From contig RFQZ01000001.1 in NCBI GenBank assembly GCA_009924735.1, positions 1-64,000 of the forward strand: a stretch of DNA of 64,000 nucleotides, written 5' to 3'. This stretch comes from Flavobacteriia bacterium (GTDB lineage: Bacteria > Bacteroidota > Bacteroidia > Flavobacteriales_D > Crocinitomicaceae). Below are positions 17,146-24,929 of this stretch, in pieces (the stretch's first letter is position 1; each line of letters begins with the position of its first letter). Both the position numbers and the translations under genes were made by a program. The notes under the pieces were generated by a model. It ran no database searches. It worked only from the letters and a program-made list of their open reading frames with translations, and was not told the DNA's origin.

Positions 17146-18099
17146 ATGGTAAAGTACACTTTCATTTTTCTTTTCAGCTTTTTCTTATCCAACACAGCCC
17201 ATTGCCAATCGAAAGAAATTCAATACGAGTCAGAATATTTTGTGATTCTCGTCATCGACGGACCGCGTTACAGTGAGACCTATGGTGACACCACTTGTAA
17301 ATACATTCCCAATTTGTGCACCCAGCTAAAACCTTACGGTACTTTCTTTTCAAATTTTAAGAACGATGGTCCGACCTTAACCGTTCCTGGGCATACGGCA
17401 ATCATGACAGGGAATTACCAGCACATCTCTAACATTGGAGGGCAATTACCAAAAAACCCATCATTGTTTCAATACTACATCAAGGAAAAGCACGCGCTTA
17501 GCAAAGATGCACAAGTGATAGCGAGTAAAGGAAAATTAAATGTGCTTTCGAATACACGAAACAAGAAATGGCGAGACACGTACCTTCCATATTCTTATTG
17601 TGGTCCGAATGGAAATGGGCTTGGGTATGGAGATGATTTTCAGACCATGCAGAAAGTGACGGAAACCTTAAATTCCTCTGAACCGCCTCATTTAATGTTG
17701 GTCAATTTATTGGGTGTGGATGTCCAAGGGCATGCAAACCACTGGGAGAAATACTTAGAAAACATTCAGCTTACAGACGTCTATGCGCTTCAAATTTGGA
17801 ACAGCATTCAAGAGAATGTGCGCATGCGAAACAAAACCACCTTATTCATCACCAACGACCACGGAAGGCATTTGCCGAAGGTAAAAAACGGATTTGTAAG
17901 CCACGGCGATGGGTGTGAAGGATGTCGACATATTTCTTTGTTGGTGTTGGGACCTGACGTTGCACCTGGCAAAGAAATTACCAAAAAAGCTGAAATGATT
18001 GACATTCCTGAGACGATTGCGAGGATGTTGGGAATAGATTTCCCGACGGGCAAAGGGGATTTTTTAGAAGAGATCTTCATTGAGACCAAAAGAGATTAG
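17146..18099 (+). CDS. Secreted alkaline-phosphatase-superfamily protein (type I phosphodiesterase-like)
   Basis: The 317-residue protein has a signal peptide ending near 'SNTAHCQ'. The mature enzyme shows the superfamily's two-metal site: 'VILVIDGPRYSET' (metal Asp), the probable Thr nucleophile region 'TLTVPGHTAIMTGNY', 'GVDVQGHANHW', 'LFITNDHGRH' and a late His in 'FVSHGDGCEGCRHI'. These match type I phosphodiesterases/nucleotide pyrophosphatases and related sulfatase-fold hydrolases. The substrate is not known. The pair C-E-G-C near the last metal ligand is unusual and could form a disulfide in the periplasm. Its 3' end overlaps the convergent lipoprotein gene by four bases. Confidence 0.8.
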   Translation: MVKYTFIFLFSFFLSNTAHCQSKEIQYESEYFVILVIDGPRYSETYGDTTCKYIPNLCTQLKPYGTFFSNFKNDGPTLTVPGHTAIMTGNYQHISNIGGQLPKNPSLFQYYIKEKHALSKDAQVIASKGKLNVLSNTRNKKWRDTYLPYSYCGPNGNGLGYGDDFQTMQKVTETLNSSEPPHLMLVNLLGVDVQGHANHWEKYLENIQLTDVYALQIWNSIQENVRMRNKTTLFITNDHGRHLPKVKNGFVSHGDGCEGCRHISLLVLGPDVAPGKEITKKAEMIDIPETIARMLGIDFPTGKGDFLEEIFIETKRD

Positions 18100-18752
18100 A
18101 AACCTTGGGTATATTTCACGTAGAGCTTTTTGTACGGGTTTTTCTTCAGGTTGTAAGGCGTATTGCGCGTTGTTCTTCGAATAATTTTATTCTCTATTAC
18201 AGATTTGATCGATCCAAGATAACCAAACTTCGAAGCGCTTAAACTCCACAGGGGCTGGGCATTGAGGGTGTCTATCAACCTTGCATTCAGCGTCATTGAA
18301 TTGGTGACCAAGTTTGTTCCGGTTGAACGTTGAAAGAGAAACGCTGTGGCTTCAGAAACGGGTTCCCGAATGTCGATGGTTGACTGAATAACCGCATCGA
18401 CGTGCAATTGTCTGCAAAGGGACGCGGGCGAAGCAGGATTCGGCTGTAAACCATCCAACAAAGCGACTGAATTGGTGGTCGGTTGGTCTAAGATCGCGAC
18501 AAAACATTCCCCAATGTTCATGCGTTTCTCAAAGGATTTTATCAGTTTACTTTGAAGATGCAGTTGTTTGTCTGTGGTAAGTTCAGCATATTTCTCACCG
18601 GACATCCAAATTTTGCGTTCGATGCTGGTTTGCGGGGGCAAAATGGCAATGGTAAGGTGTTTTTGGGTTATGGGAATAACGTCATTTACGTAATTCACCT
18701 GAACACATGCTGTTAACAAGAGTAAACTGAATAAAAAGGGTATCGCTTTCAT
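18096..18752 (-). CDS. Putative lipoprotein (218 aa)
   Basis: The protein begins with a lipoprotein signal ending in the lipobox 'LLTAC', so C16 should be lipidated. The mature part opens with 'LTIAILPPQTSIERK', then a helix-rich stretch, and includes 'LCRQLHVDAVIQSTIDIREPVS', cited here for its D-A-V-I-Q-S-T pattern. This resembles periplasmic lipoproteins with a CsgG/GNA1162-like alpha/beta fold, but I would not assign a family. A TATTTTTG box on the minus strand (18757-18764) ends only four bases before the ATG, so the mRNA may be nearly leaderless. Confidence 0.65.
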   Translation of the reverse strand: MKAIPFLFSLLLLTACVQVNYVNDVIPITQKHLTIAILPPQTSIERKIWMSGEKYAELTTDKQLHLQSKLIKSFEKRMNIGECFVAILDQPTTNSVALLDGLQPNPASPASLCRQLHVDAVIQSTIDIREPVSEATAFLFQRSTGTNLVTNSMTLNARLIDTLNAQPLWSLSASKFGYLGSIKSVIENKIIRRTTRNTPYNLKKNPYKKLYVKYTQGF

Positions 18753-18756
18753 GATT

Positions 18757-18764
18757 CAAAAATA
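18757..18764 (-). promoter_or_regulatory. -7 box directly at the start of the lipoprotein gene
   Basis: Minus-strand TATTTTTG matches TAnnTTTG exactly. Only four bases separate it from the ATG at 18752, which would place the transcription start at or beside the AUG. Confidence 0.4.
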
Positions 18765-18814
18765 CAAAATGTAAATGCGATAAAAAGGAGCAAAAAGAAT
18801 ATTAAATTTACAGT

Positions 18815-19219
18815 GTGAGACAGACCACTAGCCTTTTGTTCCTATTGCTATTTTGTAGTAAATTCATATACGTTGGCTATTGGTTGATAGAATTTCATAT
18901 CAATCAGGAAGAAATCATAAAAACGGAATGTGAGAATAAGAATCGGCCTGAATTAAATTGCAATGGAAAATGCTACTTAGCGAAGAAACTACTTAAGGCA
19001 GAAAGTGATTTATCGGAAAAAAAAAACAAACAAACCGAATCTGTTTCTCATTTAAAATCTTTAGAAAGCTTGGTCCTTTTTAACATCCAAGAAAAGTTTT
19101 TTTTGTCTTTTTCGATTAATATTATGCAGGATGGGGTCGCGGATTTTCACTATCAAAACACCTATGCTTTTTTAAGTACTCAAAAGGTTTTTCATCCACC
19201 TTGTACGATTTTATCCTAG
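18815..19219 (+). CDS. Small Cys-rich membrane-anchored protein with CNGKCYL motif
   Basis: This 134-residue protein begins at a GTG (18815); no in-frame ATG lies near. An N-terminal hydrophobic segment (about residues 6-24) is followed by a charged coiled region with 'LNCNGKCYLAKKL' and C39, and the chain ends 'FHPPCTILS'. The C-x3-C pair flanked by Lys and the closing P-P-C are the distinctive features. From memory, similar proteins recur in Bacteroidota beside metal-uptake or cytochrome genes, but I cannot confirm it. It is the first of three same-strand genes with cysteine/histidine motifs, which suggests a shared metal-related role. Confidence 0.65.
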   Translation: MRQTTSLLFLLLFCSKFIYVGYWLIEFHINQEEIIKTECENKNRPELNCNGKCYLAKKLLKAESDLSEKKNKQTESVSHLKSLESLVLFNIQEKFFLSFSINIMQDGVADFHYQNTYAFLSTQKVFHPPCTILS

Positions 19220-19250
19220 TTAATTAGTGGTAAATCGTAATTAAAAAATC

Positions 19251-20141
19251 ATGTTAAAATACATAATGCCATGGGTCTTTCTCGGAATTACCCAGATATG
19301 GTCTTGTGACATTTGTGGTGGGGTTAGTGGCAATGCAAGCATTGGTTTATTCGCCTCTACACAATTTCACATGATCGGTCTAAAAACGGGAAGCAGTTCG
19401 TTTAAAAGTTACTTGCACGGGATTGAACATTCGAGGGAAAACCTCTGGTCAACTGAAGTTTCTTGTCGGTGGCAAATTGGAAAAAGGTTACAGCTGATGG
19501 CCTCCGTACCCTATCAGTTTGGCTTTCAAACAACGGATTTAAGCAAAGCGTGTATTTCTGGACTGGGTGATCCGACGGCAATATTAAATGGCATATTAGT
19601 AAACCAAAAGGATTCAACAGGAAGGGTAAGACAATTCTTATCGCTTGGAATCGGATTAAAAGCTCCATTTGGAAAATGGAATCCGAAATCAGAGGTACGG
19701 AATTTATATCCAGGTTCAGGTGCTTACAACATTTTGGGAATGCTAAACTATACAACTCCGATAAAACCCAAATGGACTTTACAAAGTGAAATCGTATACA
19801 ACTATAAGCTTTCTGACACCTCAGGTTTTAGGTATGGAAATTTTTTTTCTCTTACAGAAACAATGATTGGAAATTATAAATGGGGCATAGGAAGGTTTAT
19901 ACCTGGATTCGGTATTGGATTCTCAAACTTTGGAAAGGTATCCGTTTCAGACAATGGCTCAAATGAAATGGGCTATAATGGAAACATGCTAAACCTCAAG
20001 GCGCATTTAAATTACTTAACGTATCGTTGGCTTTGGACCAGTCAAATTGAAATTCCGGTAGCACAAAACGTTAACAACAGAAATGTAAAACAAAAATTAA
20101 TGGCCCAAATAGGCTTCAGTTATTTAATTCGTAAAAAATGA
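19251..20141 (+). CDS. Predicted outer-membrane transporter-like barrel with N-terminal CDICGG
   Basis: The 296-residue protein has a signal peptide ending 'GITQIWS', so the mature chain would begin with C-D-I-C-G-G, a CxxC pair (C19, C22). The rest is rich in amphipathic strands ending in aromatic residues, such as 'RLQLMASVPYQFGF', 'FLSLGIGLKAPFGKW' and the final 'LMAQIGFSYLIRKK', as in an outer-membrane barrel. I recall Bacteroidota proteins that begin CDICGC and are labelled transporters; this is the same type. The placement of the CxxC at the mature N-terminus suggests metal binding on the periplasmic or outer face. It lies 31 bases after the CNGKC gene and four bases before the next one. 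Confidence 0.65.
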   Translation: MLKYIMPWVFLGITQIWSCDICGGVSGNASIGLFASTQFHMIGLKTGSSSFKSYLHGIEHSRENLWSTEVSCRWQIGKRLQLMASVPYQFGFQTTDLSKACISGLGDPTAILNGILVNQKDSTGRVRQFLSLGIGLKAPFGKWNPKSEVRNLYPGSGAYNILGMLNYTTPIKPKWTLQSEIVYNYKLSDTSGFRYGNFFSLTETMIGNYKWGIGRFIPGFGIGFSNFGKVSVSDNGSNEMGYNGNMLNLKAHLNYLTYRWLWTSQIEIPVAQNVNNRNVKQKLMAQIGFSYLIRKK

Positions 20142-20145
20142 AAAA

Positions 20146-20526
20146 ATGAAAAAATTAAACTTTATGATTCTGGGAATCTCAATCGGATTTCTTTTCGCTT
20201 GTGATAAAAACAACACTGCGGAAATCAACATCATGGAACCGATGATGAACGATACCATTGCATTGAACGATTCTTTGCATTTGGAGGCGGACATCTTAGG
20301 TTCTGATAAACTTTTTGGATACAGCGTTTCTTTAACCCAAACGAACACACAAACCCAACTGTTTAGTGCTTCGACTGAAAAAAGGAGAAAGGATTATGTA
20401 TTTCATTCCCACTGGATAAACAACGTACAAGACACCGCTAATTTGGAAATAAAAATCACGGTTAACCTTTCCCGTTCAGGTAAAACAGTTACGAAAACCA
20501 TGCAGTGCGTAGCCCTTCCCAACTAG
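20146..20526 (+). CDS. Putative lipoprotein, DUF4625-like
   Basis: The 126-residue protein has a lipoprotein signal with lipobox 'FLFAC' (C19). The mature part is a small beta-sandwich-like domain with 'INIMEPMMNDTIALNDSLHLEADI', here cited by N-D-T-I-A-L-N-D-S-L-H-L, and the histidine pair in 'YVFHSHWINN' followed by 'LEIKITVNLSRSGK'. This layout resembles DUF4625 lipoproteins, which also carry an H-x-H near the C-terminal half; the assignment is tentative. It is the last gene of the Cys/His-rich trio, only four bases behind the barrel gene, and is followed by a strong terminator, which fixes the end of the operon. Confidence 0.6.
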   Translation: MKKLNFMILGISIGFLFACDKNNTAEINIMEPMMNDTIALNDSLHLEADILGSDKLFGYSVSLTQTNTQTQLFSASTEKRRKDYVFHSHWINNVQDTANLEIKITVNLSRSGKTVTKTMQCVALPN

Positions 20527-20536
20527 CTTGTTTATA

Positions 20537-20574
20537 GCACCCTTTGCATTCATCAGAGGGTGCTTCCTTCATTC
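20537..20574 (+). terminator. Terminator of the Cys-rich trio
   Basis: A 10-bp stem (20537-20546 with 20554-20563; GCACCCTTTG with CAGAGGGTGC, one G-U) and a 7-base loop are followed by a pyrimidine-rich tail. It starts 10 bases after the stop codon at 20526. Confidence 0.8.
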
Positions 20575-20635
20575 AAAAATATAAATGCTAATTTAGTGAC
20601 TGGTTTTCAACCGGATTCATTTAAATTCAGGCATC

Positions 20636-23470
20636 ATGACATTGGCAAAAAAATTGGGAGTAATCCTTACGATTACGTTGGTTTTGGTAGGATTCTCTAA
20701 CGCATATTTCGGACAAATTCTTGCAGATTCTCCACTGTATCAGCAATTAAAAGCTTCAGGACAGTTGGGAACGGTTCAGGTTAACCCTTCGGTTGGCACG
20801 CTTCCTCCTGCAAAAACAAAACCCTTCACTTCTGAAAAAGCGTCTTCTTGCAACTGTTACATTCAACCCGATGCATCCTACACCTTAGCGATGCAACCGA
20901 ACGACGATGGTTCCTCTGCTTACATCCCGATTCCATTTGGTTTTAATCTGTATGGGAATGTCTACAATGGCATTTACATCAATAACAATGGAAACATCAC
21001 TTTTAATGGAGCGATGGCTACCTTTTCTGCCTCGGCATTTCCCTCTGTTATCAATTCCATTGTCGCACCATTCTGGGCTGATGTAGACACACGCAATGGA
21101 AATGGACAGGTGGTATATAAAATTACACCCACAGCGGTTTTCATCAATTGGGAGAATGTGGGTTATTTCAATGTTCACGGTGATAAATTAAATACCTTTC
21201 AACTGATCATTACCAACGGTTCCGACCCCATTATTCAAGGTGGAAATGTTGCATTTTGTTACAAAGACATGGAATGGACAACCGGTGACGCTTCCTCTGG
21301 AGTCAATGGTTTTTATGGTGTACCTGCAACTTGCGGGGCAAATGCTGGTGATGGTGTGGCTTATTTCCTTATTTCCTATTTTGACCATGCGGGCGGTAGT
21401 TTTGATGGACCACAAGGCGTTCCAGATGGAATCGATTGGTTAGATTACAAAAGCTTTGCTTTTGACGCCTCTAGTTCGGGTAACATCCCACCCATTCCTC
21501 AAGGTGTGACAAGTTGTGATACCCTTAAAATTTGTTCGATTGGCGATACCGCTCTATTCTCGGTGGATTTCTTATCTCCAGAAATAGGGCAAACTACGAC
21601 CGTATCCTTTAACAATGGGGGATTAAATACTTTAACGCAGGTATCCAATACCAGTGGGAATGCTGCAAACATTGTACTCCAAATTGTAGGAAACGCCTCG
21701 AATTTAGGGATTTACAATGTTACCATAACTGCGACAGACGACGCTACCCCTCCGGGTGTAACGGTTTTACCCTTTGTCATCCAGATAGACACGACCCTCA
21801 ACGCATTGGATTCCTCGTATTTATTAACCACAGACACATGCGGCAGCGTGAACATCGGGGTTGCAAACGGTCCGTATGATTCCTATTTATGGGATGATTT
21901 TTCGATGGACAGCACGAACACCCTGAACGCAAATCAATTTTTTGGGGTAACGGTAAGCCTTGATGGTTGTTTCCGCTACATCGCAGATACTTTTATCATT
22001 GCACAACCGGTTCCCATTCAACTTTCAGGGTCCTTCAGCTATTGTCCACCCGACACGGCCACCACCCTCACCTTGCAAAATCCAAACTTATATTCTTCAA
22101 TTTCTTGGGGCTTGCCAAACCCAGCCTTGGATTCACTGCCGACTGTAACCCTTCCCATTGGCACCTATACCATAACGGTGATGGATTTCTCAGGCCTATG
22201 CGGTTCTGACACCACCTTTTTAATTACGGGTGCGAATTCGGCCGTCATATTCAACGATACCTTGGTTTGTAACCCCTCGTTTCAATGTCCACCCATCGTA
22301 TCTAACGGTGGTGTTTGGAGCAGTACTTCCAACCAAATTTCTTTTGATAATGTAAACAGCTTAAGTCCAACCGTGACCATTGGCGCGGGAGGAACATACA
22401 CGTTGACTTTTTTAGACAATGCTTGCAACCAGACCTTAAATGTAGACCTCACTTTGCCCGTATCGCCTCAAATCTTTAGTGATTCAACCTTGTGTGGTTT
22501 GGGATTCAATGTTACAGGAACCCTATGTGACGCAACCGGAGGAACCTGGACATATCTTTCTTCCCCGGGGAATACGTTAAATTTCAATCCAAACAACCAA
22601 GCAAACAATCCAATGCTTACGGTGAACAATCCTGGGTTTTACCAACTAACTTTCACCGACAGCATTTGTAACCACAGTGAAACCGCTGTACTTCATTTCC
22701 AAGTTGTACCGTCCATCTCTATAGACACCTTAGCTTGTAATTATCAATATCAAATTGCTGGAACGGTAACAGACCTTGGCGGAACCTGGAGTGCTTCAGA
22801 TACTTGCGTGCATTTTTCCAATCCCAATGACAACAATCCTTTGGTATTCTCACAATATGCGGGCGTCTATACTTTGACCTTTCAAGACATTGCATGTAAC
22901 GAAACCATCAATGCCCAGATTCACTTTCCTCCTTACCTGCAAACAGAATTACAAGATACGTCGTCCTGCATTGGAAGCACAATTGGTTTGGTTCCCGTTT
23001 CCTTTCCCATCCCTCAAAATGCTTCTTTAACTGCGTTCACCTTACAAGCCAATTACGTGCCTACTTGGACAGGGATTTGGTCCGATGGTTCTACCCTGCC
23101 TTCGCTTAACGTAACATCATCAGGGAACTACATGTATTCCGTTTCAAATGATTGTTACACTGCCACCGATACTGCCTTGGTTGATTTCTACCTCTGTGAC
23201 ATTCAAGTGCCAAACATCGTTTCCCTTTCTTCTACCAATGGAAATCAATTGTTTTTTGTGAATACCTCGGGCATCTCCTCCTTTCACTGTGTTATCTTAA
23301 ACCGTTGGGGAAATCTCATCAACGAAATCAATGACGTGAATGGCGCTTGGGATGGCAAGGACAAAAATGGAGATTTGGTAACGGAAGGCACGTATTTTTA
23401 CCTCATTGATGCCATCAAGGAAGGGGGGGAAGCTGTAAAAATGCACGGCTTTGTGGTGTTAAAATATTGA
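20636..23470 (+). CDS. Nidogen-like domain protein with T9SS type B C-terminal domain
   Basis: The 944-residue product has a signal peptide (about 1-26), a nidogen-like (NIDO) domain (about 75-275) recognised by 'IPIPFGFNLYGNVYNGIYIN', 'IVAPFWADVDTRN', 'NTFQLIITNGSD' and 'GVNGFYGV', then Ig-like modules. Residues about 536-766 form three tandem modules of about 75 residues, each with 'GG(V/T)W' and '(Y)xLTFxDxxCN' with conserved cysteines. The type B tail has 'HCVILNRWGNLIN', 'WDGKDKNGDLVTEGTYFYLI' and 'VVLKY'. It should be a T9SS-secreted adhesive surface or matrix protein. It has no visible terminator before the convergent tolC-like gene. Confidence 0.9.
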   Translation: MTLAKKLGVILTITLVLVGFSNAYFGQILADSPLYQQLKASGQLGTVQVNPSVGTLPPAKTKPFTSEKASSCNCYIQPDASYTLAMQPNDDGSSAYIPIPFGFNLYGNVYNGIYINNNGNITFNGAMATFSASAFPSVINSIVAPFWADVDTRNGNGQVVYKITPTAVFINWENVGYFNVHGDKLNTFQLIITNGSDPIIQGGNVAFCYKDMEWTTGDASSGVNGFYGVPATCGANAGDGVAYFLISYFDHAGGSFDGPQGVPDGIDWLDYKSFAFDASSSGNIPPIPQGVTSCDTLKICSIGDTALFSVDFLSPEIGQTTTVSFNNGGLNTLTQVSNTSGNAANIVLQIVGNASNLGIYNVTITATDDATPPGVTVLPFVIQIDTTLNALDSSYLLTTDTCGSVNIGVANGPYDSYLWDDFSMDSTNTLNANQFFGVTVSLDGCFRYIADTFIIAQPVPIQLSGSFSYCPPDTATTLTLQNPNLYSSISWGLPNPALDSLPTVTLPIGTYTITVMDFSGLCGSDTTFLITGANSAVIFNDTLVCNPSFQCPPIVSNGGVWSSTSNQISFDNVNSLSPTVTIGAGGTYTLTFLDNACNQTLNVDLTLPVSPQIFSDSTLCGLGFNVTGTLCDATGGTWTYLSSPGNTLNFNPNNQANNPMLTVNNPGFYQLTFTDSICNHSETAVLHFQVVPSISIDTLACNYQYQIAGTVTDLGGTWSASDTCVHFSNPNDNNPLVFSQYAGVYTLTFQDIACNETINAQIHFPPYLQTELQDTSSCIGSTIGLVPVSFPIPQNASLTAFTLQANYVPTWTGIWSDGSTLPSLNVTSSGNYMYSVSNDCYTATDTALVDFYLCDIQVPNIVSLSSTNGNQLFFVNTSGISSFHCVILNRWGNLINEINDVNGAWDGKDKNGDLVTEGTYFYLIDAIKEGGEAVKMHGFVVLKY

Positions 23471-23540
23471 TTTTCAAAAAGACACAGGAGCCGAAAGAAG
23501 CGATTGCTAAATTCACGGAAAAACGCCTTGAATCTGTTTG

Positions 23541-24929
23541 TTAGTAAAAACCTGCAATCGCAAACGTGTAGGACAATTTTGCCTGTTGCACTTTTACAAT
23601 GCATTCGATCAATTTTAAACGTGCTTGAATGTATGACAGCTCTCTCGCATTGATTAAAAACAAAGAACTTTCACCCGTAACAAACAATTCTTTTTCTGCC
23701 TCCAAAAGCAATTTTGAATCCCTTACAGTTCGGTCTATAATTTCCAATTGATTTAGGCTATTTTCAAAATCATTTAAGGCCTTTTTAATTTTAAAGGTGA
23801 GGTATGCTTTATTGTTGTCGTAACTCAACTGTTCATCCTGTAATTTTAATTTCGCCAGACCCAAATCCCCGCGTTCTTTTCTTAACAGTAATGGCATTTC
23901 AAATGTTAAACCCCATTTGTAATTGTTGATTGAAAGCCCATTGTAAGGATTTGAATTGATTGGCTCGTTTAAAAGGTTGTAATTCAAATTCAACGTGGGT
24001 TTTAACTGCTCTTTCTTCAAGCGATTGTCAATTTCCAAACTTTTAATTTTAAAATCATTTATTTGCAAATAAGGATGGTTTTGAACGATGGTATCAATTT
24101 GAAAACTGGATAGCAAAAGGCTTTTTTGTTGTTCAAGGGTGTTTAAATCGACGGGGAAAGTGAGGCTATCCAATTCCAAGGGAACTTGATTTTCAGTCCA
24201 CAAGTATGTTGATAAATTAAAGGCAGATGAAAAGTAATCTGTTTCATAATTCCGGAGCAATGTTTCGCGATTTTGAACCTGTATTTTAGCTTCTACGCTG
24301 TCGATTGGGGGGCGATCGCCTAAAATTGCCAATTGTTTTACCCCTTCAAATCGATCTGACGCAAGGATGTAGGATTCTTTCATGATTTCTTTTGAAAAAT
24401 ATGCCAAGGCCCAATTCCAATAGGCATACCCTGCTTCATACACCAATTCATTCAATTGTAATCGTTGCTCACACAAACTGCTGCTTTGGTAAATTTTGGC
24501 TTTGAAAAGTTCTGCCCTTCGTTGATCAATGAATAAACCTTGACCTAAACTCATGGACACACCTGCATAAACGAGTCCATTTTGTGGGGTTTTGTTCTCT
24601 TGATTTAAGTAAACACCATCGTTCATTTCTAATCCGGTTTTAAACTCAAGACCGTACCAAGTAGGGACTTTCAAACCCGCATTTATGAAACTGTAATACT
24701 GATTTGAATTGTAATATTTTTGATCTATTTCATTCGATAACTTCGGATCAAAGCCTCCTTTCGCTTTTAAAACAGAAAAATTTCCATAGCGCGGTTTAAG
24801 CGTTGCTTTTTTCGCCAATGGGTGATTTTTCACAACCAAATCGTAGAATGTTTCATCGCTAAAAGTTCGTTGTGAAAACGCAACCGTTCCAAAAATAAAA
24901 AGGACAAAGGTTAGAATAAAGTGATTCAT
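23541..24929 (-). CDS. TolC-family outer-membrane efflux protein
   Basis: TolC-like proteins form the trimeric outer-membrane duct of tripartite exporters. This 462-residue protein has a signal peptide ending 'GTVAFSQ', and two long-helix repeats: one around 'ELVYEAGYAYWNWALAYF' and one around 'LTFKIKKALNDFENSLNQ', each followed by coiled-coil and strand segments such as 'LYAGVSMSLGQGLF'. The start at 24929 is chosen because its ATG overlaps the stop of hlyD (ATGA) and begins the signal peptide; a longer frame to 24998 would run into hlyD. It is the last gene of the tetR-ABC-hlyD-tolC operon. Confidence 0.85.
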   Translation of the reverse strand: MNHFILTFVLFIFGTVAFSQRTFSDETFYDLVVKNHPLAKKATLKPRYGNFSVLKAKGGFDPKLSNEIDQKYYNSNQYYSFINAGLKVPTWYGLEFKTGLEMNDGVYLNQENKTPQNGLVYAGVSMSLGQGLFIDQRRAELFKAKIYQSSSLCEQRLQLNELVYEAGYAYWNWALAYFSKEIMKESYILASDRFEGVKQLAILGDRPPIDSVEAKIQVQNRETLLRNYETDYFSSAFNLSTYLWTENQVPLELDSLTFPVDLNTLEQQKSLLLSSFQIDTIVQNHPYLQINDFKIKSLEIDNRLKKEQLKPTLNLNYNLLNEPINSNPYNGLSINNYKWGLTFEMPLLLRKERGDLGLAKLKLQDEQLSYDNNKAYLTFKIKKALNDFENSLNQLEIIDRTVRDSKLLLEAEKELFVTGESSLFLINARELSYIQARLKLIECIVKVQQAKLSYTFAIAGFY

